Origin: Sulfurimicrobium sp964384915
GTDB lineage: Bacteria > Pseudomonadota > Gammaproteobacteria > Burkholderiales > Sulfuricellaceae
Direction: 5' to 3'
Assembly (NCBI GenBank): GCA_964384915.1
Contig: CAYLMA010000003.1
Location: 1 to 64,000 of the forward strand
DNA length: 64,000 nt
The notes under the pieces were generated by a model, which was not told where the DNA came from, did not search any database, and saw nothing but the letters and a program-made list of their open reading frames with translations. Each line of letters starts with the position of its first letter. The first letter of the stretch is position 1. Below are positions 26,184 through 34,117 of the stretch, in pieces. The position numbers and the translations under genes are program-made.

Positions 26184-27785
26184 TTAATCTTGACAGATCT
26201 TGTCGGGATTGTCCATGAGCTGCCGGGCCAGCTTTTGCAGTACGGCGCTTGCCGCTTCGGGGTGCTCCGTATCGATAACCCAGCATGAGAAGGTTTCCTC
26301 GCGGGTCAGCTCTTCGCTGCTCCTCAATTGCAGTTCCAGCACCTGCAGGGTGGCTTCGGAGGCGTCTTTTGCCAGTTCCTGCCTACCGGCGATGCGCTGG
26401 CGCAATGTGGCTTCATCCGCTTGCAGGTGGAGGATGAAGAAGGGCGCCTGCAAGGCATCCGCCAGGGCCTTGAAGGGCTCGCGTTCGGCCTGTTTCAGGA
26501 AGGCCGCATCCACGATCGCCGGGTAGCCGGCCTGCAGGAGTTCACTCGCCACCTGTTCGAGATGCCGGTAAGTCCTTATGTGGGCATCTGCACTATAAAT
26601 TCCGGCATTCAAGCCGGACTGGCTGCGCTCGTGCGGCGCCAGCCCGAACAGGCGCTTGCGTTCCACGTCCGAGCGTATGCGAATGGCACGGCTGTGTTCC
26701 AGCAGATACTGGGCGGCCGTGGTTTTTCCCGAGCCGGAATAGCCGTGGGTAATCATCAGCCAGGGGCGGGAAGGACGGGTGAAGCTGCCGGCCAGGGCCA
26801 GGTAGCTTCTTGCCTGCTCCCATGCGTGCTCTTGCTGATGTTCGTCCAGGCCCTCCTGGCAGCCCCGGATGCAGGCCACCTTGGCGCGCACCATGGCGCG
26901 ATAGACGAGGTAAAAATTGAGTATGCGGAGGCCGCCGAAATCACCGCTGTGCTCCAGATAGCCGACGAGAAAACGCTGTGCCAGGTCGGAACGTCCACGG
27001 TCGTGCAGATCCATGATCAGGAAGGCGGCATCGCTCATGACATCGATCCAGCGCAGGTTGGGGTTGAATTCGAGGCAGTCGAACAGGCTTGCCGCGCCAT
27101 CGATCCAGGCCATGTTGCCGAGATGCAGGTCGCCATGGCACTCGCGGATGTAAGCTTGCGCCTTGCGTGCGGCAAGGTCTTCGTGCAGCCGCGTGAATTC
27201 TGCCTTGCTCCAGTCTTCAAGCGCCGCCAGCATGTTCCCTTCCGGCCGCCCTTTTGTCCGCTCGGCGATTTGCGCAAAGTTCTCACGCACCGGCTGCTGG
27301 ATGGCTGCTGGCGTGCCGAATTCGGCTGGAGCAGGGGTGGCGGCGATCATGGCGTGAAAGCGCGCTACTTCGCGTGCAACTTCATCCACTTCGGCAGGGC
27401 CGAGCTGTCCGTTTTCCAGCATGCGGTCGAGCAAAACTTCTTGCGGAAACTGACGCATTTTGACGGCATATTCGATGGCTGCGCCTGCGCCGTTGAGGAC
27501 AGGCTGCTGCGGCGTGCCGGCGATGGGAATGACATCCAGGTAAAGCTGGGGTGCAAAGCGGCGGTTGAGGCGCAGCTCCTCCTGGCAGTAGAAGCGGCGC
27601 TTCTCCAGCGAACTGAAATCGAGAAAGCCGAGGTTGACGGGCTTCTTGATCTTGTAGGCATAGGTTCCGGTGAGCAGAACCCAGGAGATGTGGGTTTCGA
27701 TCAGTTCGACGGCTGCGACCGGATGATCGTAGCGCTTTGGCTCGAGCAGTGCCCTGATCAGGGCAGATTGGTTGTTCTCAGCCAT
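26184..27785 (-). CDS. Phosphotransferase-like/P-loop kinase fusion protein
   Basis: The 533-aa protein joins two domains. Residues 1 to about 330 are an aminoglycoside-phosphotransferase-like kinase fold (TGTYAYKIKKPVNLGFLDFS, then Brenner-type HGDLHLGNMAW and FDCLEFNPNLRWIDVMSDAA). From about 335 on there is a P-loop NTPase (ITHGYSGSGKTTAAQYLLEH, SDVERKRLFGL, later RQRIAGR). This architecture is a widespread but poorly characterised family; no antibiotic-resistance role should be inferred. The start at 27785 gives MAENNQSALIRALLEP; a longer frame exists but covers the preceding gene. It follows the HD-GYP gene by 10 bases and is probably co-transcribed. Confidence 0.85.
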   Translation of the reverse strand: MAENNQSALIRALLEPKRYDHPVAAVELIETHISWVLLTGTYAYKIKKPVNLGFLDFSSLEKRRFYCQEELRLNRRFAPQLYLDVIPIAGTPQQPVLNGAGAAIEYAVKMRQFPQEVLLDRMLENGQLGPAEVDEVAREVARFHAMIAATPAPAEFGTPAAIQQPVRENFAQIAERTKGRPEGNMLAALEDWSKAEFTRLHEDLAARKAQAYIRECHGDLHLGNMAWIDGAASLFDCLEFNPNLRWIDVMSDAAFLIMDLHDRGRSDLAQRFLVGYLEHSGDFGGLRILNFYLVYRAMVRAKVACIRGCQEGLDEHQQEHAWEQARSYLALAGSFTRPSRPWLMITHGYSGSGKTTAAQYLLEHSRAIRIRSDVERKRLFGLAPHERSQSGLNAGIYSADAHIRTYRHLEQVASELLQAGYPAIVDAAFLKQAEREPFKALADALQAPFFILHLQADEATLRQRIAGRQELAKDASEATLQVLELQLRSSEELTREETFSCWVIDTEHPEAASAVLQKLARQLMDNPDKICQD

Positions 27786-27795
27786 GTACCGTCGC

Positions 27796-29427
27796 TCAGG
27801 GAGAATAACCGGGAATCTTGCTGACATCCACCGCGTCGATCTGGTGTGCCTCAAGAAAATCACGGGCGTACTGGAGGTAGACCTGATCGCGGATGAAGAT
27901 GTCGAACAGGTCGGGGTCCACATGCTGCTCCTGCTTCATGCGGCCGAGGATGGCCAGGGCGTCGCTCAGTTTCTTGCCCTCCTTGTAGGGCCGGTCCTTG
28001 GCGGTGAGCGCCTCGAAAATGTCGGCAATCGCCATGATGCGCGCCTGCACCGGCATGTCCGGTCCCTTCAGCCCTTTCGGGTAGCCGCGCCCGTCCATGC
28101 GCTCGTGGTGGCCGCCGGCATATTCCGGCACGCGTTTCAGGTGGCTGGGCCAAGGCAGCGCCTGCAGCATGTTGATGGTGGAAACGATGTGGTGGTTGAT
28201 GATTTCGCGTTCTTCCGCGGTGAGCGTGCCCTTCTCGATATTCAGGTTGCGGATTTCCTCCTCTGACAGGAAGCCGGTTTCTTGCCCGTTTTCATCGACC
28301 CAGCGGTAGGCGCCGATTTCCTTCACCCGCTGCTGCAGCGGCGGGGCCATGAACTCGCCGCCGATATTGGCCTTGCGCAGGAATTCGCGGTCGCGGTCGA
28401 GCTGCGCGATGCGTTCGCGGCAGGCGGTTTCAATCTGTGTCGTGTCGTCGCTCGCTCCTTTCTCCTGCGCGGCCAGTTTCTGTTTCAGCATGGCGATTTC
28501 GGCATCGCGCTTCAGCACTTCGAAACGGGTGTCGATGAGGTGGATGCGGTCGAACAGGGTTTGCAGCTTGCTGGCCTTGTCCACCACGTGCACCGGGGTG
28601 GTGATCTTGCCGCAATCGTGCAGCAGCCCTGCGATCTTCAACTCGTAGCGGTCCTCGTCGCTCATCCGGAAACCGGCCAGCGGGCCGCTTGTCGCCTTGC
28701 TGGCAGCCTCGGCCAGCAGCATGGTGAGCACCGGCACGCGTTCGCAGTGCCCGCCGGTGTAGGGAGATTTTTCGTCGATGGCGATGTTGATGAGGGTGAT
28801 GAAGGATTCGAACAGGTCTTCCAGCTGGTTGATCAGCGCCCGGTTGGTGAGGGCGATGGCGGCCTGGGAGGCGAGCGATTCGGCCAGGTGCTGATCCGAT
28901 TTGGAAAAGGGCGTGATTGCGCCGCTCTCAGGATCGAGGGCGTTGATCAGTTGCAGCACCGCGATGATCCTGCCCTCATGGTTCTTCATCGGCACCGTGA
29001 GGAAGGATTGCGAGCGGTAGCGGTTGGCGCTGTCGAACTTGCGCGTGCCGGAGAAATCGAAGCCCCGCTCGCTGTAGGCGTCGGCGATGTTGACCGTGCG
29101 GTCGTGCAGCACGGCGTAGGCCACCACGTTGCTGTTGTTGGGCCGGCCGTCCGGGCCGTGGAGCGGCACCGGCGGGAATGAAACCGGCTTGCCGGTGGTG
29201 CCGCCGAGCGCGATGTTGAGCGAGTGGGTGCGCACGATCTCGAAGTGCAGCGCATCGTCCTCGCCCACGCTGTACAGCGTGCCGGCATCGCAGTGCGTGA
29301 TGCGCACCGCCGCCAGCAGGATGGCTTCCAGCAGGCGGCTGATGTCCTTTTCCCGCGACAGCGCGACGCCGATGGCGTTGAGCTCGTCCAGGCGCTGCAG
29401 CAGATGGTTGGCGTTGGCTTGCTGCAT
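27796..29427 (-). CDS. GAF/HD-GYP domain c-di-GMP phosphodiesterase
   Basis: The 543-aa protein has a GAF domain (about residues 10-175; VALSREKDISRLLEAILLAA through SFLTVPMKNHEGRIIAVLQL) and a split HD-GYP domain: LLHDCGKITTPVHVVDKASK holds the HD pair and HHERMDGRGYPKGL the HHExxDGxGYP motif, with a charged insertion of about 110 residues between them containing a coiled coil. The catalytic residues are complete. ATG 29427 is used because it lies 2 bases after the stop of the GspE-like gene; upstream codons are shadow. The two genes are therefore translationally coupled, which suggests they work on the same process. Confidence 0.92.
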   Translation of the reverse strand: MQQANANHLLQRLDELNAIGVALSREKDISRLLEAILLAAVRITHCDAGTLYSVGEDDALHFEIVRTHSLNIALGGTTGKPVSFPPVPLHGPDGRPNNSNVVAYAVLHDRTVNIADAYSERGFDFSGTRKFDSANRYRSQSFLTVPMKNHEGRIIAVLQLINALDPESGAITPFSKSDQHLAESLASQAAIALTNRALINQLEDLFESFITLINIAIDEKSPYTGGHCERVPVLTMLLAEAASKATSGPLAGFRMSDEDRYELKIAGLLHDCGKITTPVHVVDKASKLQTLFDRIHLIDTRFEVLKRDAEIAMLKQKLAAQEKGASDDTTQIETACRERIAQLDRDREFLRKANIGGEFMAPPLQQRVKEIGAYRWVDENGQETGFLSEEEIRNLNIEKGTLTAEEREIINHHIVSTINMLQALPWPSHLKRVPEYAGGHHERMDGRGYPKGLKGPDMPVQARIMAIADIFEALTAKDRPYKEGKKLSDALAILGRMKQEQHVDPDLFDIFIRDQVYLQYARDFLEAHQIDAVDVSKIPGYSP

Positions 29428-29429
29428 GG

Positions 29430-31784
29430 CTATTTGATGCACACCGACCTGACCTGCTTCATGTCGGTGATGCCCTGCAGGACCTTCTCGATGCCGTCCT
29501 GGCGCAGGGTGCGCATGCCTTCGGAGAGCGCGGTCACGGTCAGTTCTGCGACACGCGCATGTTCCTGGATGTTCTTCTTGACGGCGTCCGATCCGATCAG
29601 CAGTTCGTGCAGGCCGAAGCGCCCCTTGTAGCCGCTGTGGTTGCATTTATCGCAGCCGGCCGGCTGGTGCAGTTGCAACTCGCCCTTGGCGTTGCCGTAG
29701 TTCTTGATCCACGACTGGTGCAGGTTCTGGCGCGCGGCAACGGGGTCTTTTTTCCACTCCGGGGTGTTCTGCAACTCCTCGCCGTATTCCGTGAGCAGCG
29801 ACTCGATCTCCTGCGCCGCCGGGGTGTAGGGTTTCTTGCACGCGGCGCACAGGCACTTGCCCAGGCGCTGGGCGAGGATGCCGAGCAGGGCATCGGCGAA
29901 GTTGAACGGGTCCATGCCCATGTCGAGCAGGCGCACGATGCTTTCCGGCGCGCTGTTGGTATGCAGGGTCGAAAACACCAGATGGCCGGTGAGCGAGGCT
30001 TCGATGCCGGTGGCGACGGTTTCCTTGTCGCGCATCTCGCCCACCATCACCACGTCCGGGTCGGCGCGCAGGAAGGCGCGCATCGCCACGGCAAAGGTCA
30101 CCCCCGCCTTGGGATTGACCTGCACCTGGCGCAGGCCTTTCTGGGTGATTTCCACCGGGTCTTCCGCGGTCCATATCTTGGTTTCGGGCGTGTTGATGTA
30201 GCCCAGCACCGAATGCAGGGTGGTGGTCTTGCCGGAGCCGGTCGGCCCGCATACCAGGAACAGGCCGTAGGGCTTGCTGACCACCTTCTTCAAGCGCTCC
30301 AGGTTGTGCGGACTGACCCCCAACTGGTCGATGGGGATCGGCTCGCCCGCTGCCAGGATGCGCATCACCACGTCTTCCAGGCCGCCCGAGGTGGGGATGG
30401 TCGCCACGCGCAGCTCGATGTCCAGCGGCCCGTATTTCTTGAACATGATCTTGCCGTCCTGGGGTTTCCGCTTTTCGGAAATATCCAGGTCGCACATGAT
30501 CTTGATGCGCGCCAGGAGGGCGGAGCGGTAGCTGGCCGGCACCTCGATGTAGGGGAACAGCGTGCCGTCCTTGCGGAAACGCACGATGGTCTTGTTCTTG
30601 CCGGGATAGGGCTCGATGTGGATGTCGGAGGCGCGCTGGTTGTAGGCGTCCACGATGATCTTGTTGACCAGTTTGACCAGCTCGTTGTCGGCGGCGGCGG
30701 ACAGTTCATCGCTGCCTGCGCTGCTTTCGTCGCTGGTTTCGTCGTCAAGATTAGACAGCAGGTCGCCTATCGAGCCGAGATTGGCGGTGGCGCCATAGAA
30801 CTGATCCAGGGTCGCGGCGAAATCGCGCCGCGTGCACACCCTGTAGGCCAGCTTGTGCTTGGGAAAGATGTTGCTGACCACGAGCGAGCCCATTACCCGG
30901 TCCGGTTCCGGAGTCAGGATCACCATGCCTTCCGGGGTGTCGTCGACCGGTATCCACAGGCTGCCTTCGACATAATCGCGCTTGAGATTCTTGAGCAGAT
31001 TGTCGGGCTTGATGCGGTCGGATTTGTAAGGCTCATAGGGGATACGGTAGAAATCCGCCAGTGATTGGCCAAGATCGGCCGTCTTCACCTGGAATTCTTC
31101 CAGCAGGATATCCTCGATGTCCCGGTTTTTTCGATGCGCGGAGCGCGTGGCCAGTTCAACTTCGGCGGCGGAAAGAATGTCCTGGCTGATCAGCGTGTCG
31201 TATCGGGTGCGGATGTGCTGGCGCTGCCGGAACGCGATGGACAGGGTTTTGGCCAGTTCCTGCAGGCCTTCTTCCGCGGCAGCGGAAAAAGCGTGGCCAG
31301 ACAGGGCGTTGATGAGCTGGATGACTCCGCTCAGTTCGCCGCTGTCGGCGTCAATGATCGGCGCCACCAGCATCTGTTTTGTGCGGTAGCCGCTCTTGCG
31401 GTCGATCTCATTGAGGAAGGTGATGCCAGGGTAGTTGGTTTTCAGCTCTTCGTCGTCATACACGTCCTTGATGTTGACCATGGTCTTGTTGAGCGCCACA
31501 TAGCCCGCCACGCTTTGCGAGGAGATGGGCAGCTTGAAGTCCTTGAAGGCCCCCAGCCCGGTTTTGACGCGGGTGCCGATCGATGCCTTGTCCACACCGA
31601 CGCTGTAGAGCGTCAGCCGGTCAGCCTCGAACAGGGCACAGATGTCGCTCGACAGCTGCAGCATGATTTCATCGATGTTCCGGGTGGCGTGTATCTTGTT
31701 GGTGACGGCTTGCAGCTTGCGCGAGAAGACGAGCTGGCCGCTGAGTTCGGAAACATTGGCTGCGCTGCTTGCGGGTGTGTTCAC
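29430..31784 (-). CDS. GAF-domain GspE/PilB-family secretion-type ATPase
   Basis: The 784-aa protein has an N-terminal GAF domain (about 10-195; FSRKLQAVTNKIHATRNIDE to MLVAPIIDADSGELSGVIQL), a GspE N-terminal-type domain (about 215-340) and a hexameric secretion ATPase domain (about 370-784). Motifs are Walker A GPTGSGKTTTLHS, Asp box AEDPVE, Walker B-like DPDVVMVGEMRD, His box LVFSTLHTNSAPESIVRLL and a zinc-binding CxxC pair (CLCAACKKP and CDKCNHSGY). It is the motor type used by type II secretion and type IV pili. The fused GAF sensor is unusual, and no pilin, secretin or platform gene is nearby. Coupled with HD-GYP downstream. Confidence 0.92.
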   Translation of the reverse strand: MNTPASSAANVSELSGQLVFSRKLQAVTNKIHATRNIDEIMLQLSSDICALFEADRLTLYSVGVDKASIGTRVKTGLGAFKDFKLPISSQSVAGYVALNKTMVNIKDVYDDEELKTNYPGITFLNEIDRKSGYRTKQMLVAPIIDADSGELSGVIQLINALSGHAFSAAAEEGLQELAKTLSIAFRQRQHIRTRYDTLISQDILSAAEVELATRSAHRKNRDIEDILLEEFQVKTADLGQSLADFYRIPYEPYKSDRIKPDNLLKNLKRDYVEGSLWIPVDDTPEGMVILTPEPDRVMGSLVVSNIFPKHKLAYRVCTRRDFAATLDQFYGATANLGSIGDLLSNLDDETSDESSAGSDELSAAADNELVKLVNKIIVDAYNQRASDIHIEPYPGKNKTIVRFRKDGTLFPYIEVPASYRSALLARIKIMCDLDISEKRKPQDGKIMFKKYGPLDIELRVATIPTSGGLEDVVMRILAAGEPIPIDQLGVSPHNLERLKKVVSKPYGLFLVCGPTGSGKTTTLHSVLGYINTPETKIWTAEDPVEITQKGLRQVQVNPKAGVTFAVAMRAFLRADPDVVMVGEMRDKETVATGIEASLTGHLVFSTLHTNSAPESIVRLLDMGMDPFNFADALLGILAQRLGKCLCAACKKPYTPAAQEIESLLTEYGEELQNTPEWKKDPVAARQNLHQSWIKNYGNAKGELQLHQPAGCDKCNHSGYKGRFGLHELLIGSDAVKKNIQEHARVAELTVTALSEGMRTLRQDGIEKVLQGITDMKQVRSVCIK

Positions 31785-31793
31785 GATGCTTCC

Positions 31794-32558
31794 CTAAAAC
31801 TCGAAGATGTGGCCATGATCCAGTTTCCTGGGCTCGAATCCTGTTGTTGCGGCAAGGATCTCTTGCATGATTTCTTCCTGTTCGCTGGGCCCCAGGTGGG
31901 TGATGTAAATTTCAGCCGCCCGTTTCAGTTTGGACAGATTTTCCGCCAGCAGGCTGGGATGATAGTGTTTGGCCGCCAGGGCGACGCTATGCTCGGCATT
32001 GGTGAAGGAGGTTTCAATCAGCAGGTAGTGCAGGTTTTCCACCTCATTCAGCGCATCCCAGAAGGCTTGGCAATCTATGGTGTCGCCACTGAAAGCGAGG
32101 CTGGCCTGGCCGCTGTCGAGCAGGTAGCCGACCGCCGGAAGCACGTGCAGGGCGGGCAGGGCGGTGATTCTGCGCCGGTCCAGCGCCACGGTTTGCCCGG
32201 TATGGATGTCCTCGAAACGCAGGAAAGGGCGATCCGGTTCGGGTATGCGGGTGAAATCCGGCCACAGCTTCCAGTTGAACAGGTGCTCGCGCAAGACCGC
32301 GATGGTTTCCGGCAGGGCGTGAACGATGACCGGCCGGTCGCGCAGCGGGCCTACGGAGTCGAGCAGAAAGGGCAGGCTGGTGACATGGTCGAGGTGCGAA
32401 TGGGTGAGAAATACATGGTCAATCCTGCGCATCGCTTCCAGCGTCAGATCCCCCACCCCCGTTCCGGCGTCGATCAGGATGTCTTCGTCGAGCAGCATGG
32501 ATGTGGTGCGCAGGCCGGCGGCAATGCCGCCGCTGCAGCCGAGCACGGTCAATTTCAC
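31794..32558 (-). CDS. MBL-fold hydrolase resembling class II cAMP phosphodiesterase
   Basis: The 254-aa protein has the metallo-beta-lactamase fold with motif THSHLDHV (HxHxDH), Asp in FSGDTIDC and a C-terminal His in YITHLGPSEQ. The start LTVLGCSGG and the exact THSHLDH form match the class II 3',5'-cyclic-nucleotide phosphodiesterase family (CpdP-like), although tRNase Z-like or other hydrolase activity cannot be excluded. The gene overlaps the M48 protease stop by 4 bases and is followed by the GspE-like gene after 9 bases. The nearby adenylate cyclase supports a cAMP role. Confidence 0.82.
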   Translation of the reverse strand: MKLTVLGCSGGIAAGLRTTSMLLDEDILIDAGTGVGDLTLEAMRRIDHVFLTHSHLDHVTSLPFLLDSVGPLRDRPVIVHALPETIAVLREHLFNWKLWPDFTRIPEPDRPFLRFEDIHTGQTVALDRRRITALPALHVLPAVGYLLDSGQASLAFSGDTIDCQAFWDALNEVENLHYLLIETSFTNAEHSVALAAKHYHPSLLAENLSKLKRAAEIYITHLGPSEQEEIMQEILAATTGFEPRKLDHGHIFEF

Positions 32559-33409
32559 TTGGTGTTCCCTTGCGGAATGAATTTCAGGAAGCGGCTCTGC
32601 ATGGTTTCGCCGCGATATTGATCAAAATTGCCCAGCATCATCCCGTCCAGAAGTTCGAGCCGGCTTGCGGGGCTGGGGTGGGTCTTGAACATCAGCGCCA
32701 GGCTGCCGTCCTGGGGGTTCATGTGATCCAGCGTCTGCAGTACCGCAGGCAGGCCGTAGGGATCATAGCCGGCGCGCGCGGCGATCACGATGCCCATGCG
32801 GTCGGCTTCGAATTCGTCATCCTTGTCCAGTCCGCGTGCATACAGCTCGGTGCCGGTGCTGACCACTTTCTTAAGCGCCTCGCTATTCCTGTTGCGCTCG
32901 GCGGCGACATTGAGCACATCGCCAAGGATGCCCATCTGGGCATTTTTCTGGATGGCGTTGAGGTGATGGCGGCGCAGCACGTGGGAAATCTCATGAGCCA
33001 GAACGCCAGCGAGTTCGGCCTCGTTGCGCATCTTCATCACCAGGCCGTGGGTGAGGAAAATGTAGCCGCCGGGCGTGGCGAAGGCGTTTACGTTCGCGCT
33101 GTCGATCACGCCGAAATGCCAGGCGAGGTCGGGCCGTTCGGTCTGCAGCGCAAGCCAGCGCCCGACCTGGTTGACGTAGCGTTGCAGGCTGTCGTTCCTG
33201 ACCAAGGGGGCGGCGCCGAGCAGGTTGGAGGCGACGCCCTCGCCGATGGCGATTTCGCCGTTCTCGTCCACTTCCTTGAGTTCGGTGGTTTTCTTGGCGA
33301 TGTTGACGACTTTCCCCAGGTCCTGCAGGTTGAGGTTGAAGGCCCAGGCCGGAGAGGCAAGGGCCAGGCCCAGGAGCAACGCCGCGAAAGTGCGTGAAAA
33401 ATGTTTCAT
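32555..33409 (-). CDS. M48-family zinc metalloprotease, exported
   Basis: The 284-aa protein has a Sec signal peptide (residues 1-23, ending SPAWAF) and an M48 peptidase domain with HEISH (zinc His and catalytic Glu) and DEFEADRMG (third ligand Glu). Segments PGGYIFLTHGLVMKMRNEAE and THPSPASRLELL are typical of the periplasmic BepA/YfgC and LoiP types. It has no TPR region, so it is nearer LoiP/YcaL than BepA. It should act in periplasmic protein quality control. It overlaps both neighbours by 4 bases, in one operon with the SH3-like gene and the MBL gene. Confidence 0.9.
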   Translation of the reverse strand: MKHFSRTFAALLLGLALASPAWAFNLNLQDLGKVVNIAKKTTELKEVDENGEIAIGEGVASNLLGAAPLVRNDSLQRYVNQVGRWLALQTERPDLAWHFGVIDSANVNAFATPGGYIFLTHGLVMKMRNEAELAGVLAHEISHVLRRHHLNAIQKNAQMGILGDVLNVAAERNRNSEALKKVVSTGTELYARGLDKDDEFEADRMGIVIAARAGYDPYGLPAVLQTLDHMNPQDGSLALMFKTHPSPASRLELLDGMMLGNFDQYRGETMQSRFLKFIPQGNTK

Positions 33410-33951
33410 GGCGTATCCCCCCAGGATGAGGACGGTTTTCTATCGGAAGAGAAGGCGCTGGAATTGCCCTTGATGTATTCCACCGGCTGTGTTTGCAGTC
33501 TGGCGGCGCTGGCGAACTTTTGCGCTTCTGCCGCGGAGACGGAGAATTGCTGCATCCGCTTGAGTTCCTGCGGATTGGGCCGGGCGGTGCGCAGATCCTC
33601 TTCGGACAGGCCGCGTACGCCGGTGGTGACGGTGTTGCCGCTGCTGCCGCTGCGGGCGACGTTGAACAGGGCGCCGATGCCGGAATCCCCTTTCGTGGCG
33701 GTGCCGCTGCCTAGGCGCAGGCTCAGCATCCTGACCCAGCCCGCGGCGGCAGTGGCGGTCTTGACCTGGGTCCAGCCGCCCTGGCGTTTGAGGATTTCCA
33801 CGCTGCTTTGTGCGGGCAGGGTGGCGAGCGTGGCGGCGTCGCTGAACGGTTCGCGCTTGAGTTCGGTCGCCTTGGCCGTGACCGCGCTCTCGGCTGCTGC
33901 CGTAAGGCTAAAGGCAAGCCCAAGCAAGGTCCATGTGATCAATGATTTCAT
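33406..33951 (-). CDS. Exported SH3-like domain protein
   Basis: The 181-aa protein has a signal peptide (MKSLITWTLLGLAFSLTAAA) and one bacterial SH3 domain (about residues 20-75: ATELKREPFSDAATLATL, then QGGWTQVKTATAAAGWVRML). The rest is low-complexity, with a helix (NPQELKRMQQFSVSAAEAQK). It probably acts in the periplasm at peptidoglycan or with the downstream M48 protease, whose start it overlaps by 4 bases. The ATG at 33951 is the only start that gives a signal peptide. Confidence 0.85.
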   Translation of the reverse strand: MKSLITWTLLGLAFSLTAAAESAVTAKATELKREPFSDAATLATLPAQSSVEILKRQGGWTQVKTATAAAGWVRMLSLRLGSGTATKGDSGIGALFNVARSGSSGNTVTTGVRGLSEEDLRTARPNPQELKRMQQFSVSAAEAQKFASAARLQTQPVEYIKGNSSAFSSDRKPSSSWGDTP

Positions 33952-33970
33952 CCAAAAAACCTCAGTTCGA

Positions 33971-34102
33971 TAACCACGGAGGGCACGGAGTACACAGAGA
34001 AAGGCTGTTTGCGGCAATTTATGACCTCACCCAACGGGTGAATGACAAATATCATGCAATCTATTGTTCTAACTCCGTGTTCTCCGTGAACTCCGTGGTT
34101 AA
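33971..34102. repeat. Dispersed inverted-repeat element, copy 1
   Basis: The ends are TAACCACGGAGGGCACGGAG and TCCGTGAACTCCGTGGTTA, an imperfect inverted repeat bounding 132 bases without a gene. A related element lies at 38796-38883. Confidence 0.75.
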
Positions 34103-34117
34103 CTGCTTTTTTTAGGT

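Noticed and set aside
26184..27785. Aminoglycoside resistance gene
   Set aside because: The N-terminal phosphotransferase fold is shared by many kinases, and fusion to a P-loop domain marks a different, uncharacterised family.
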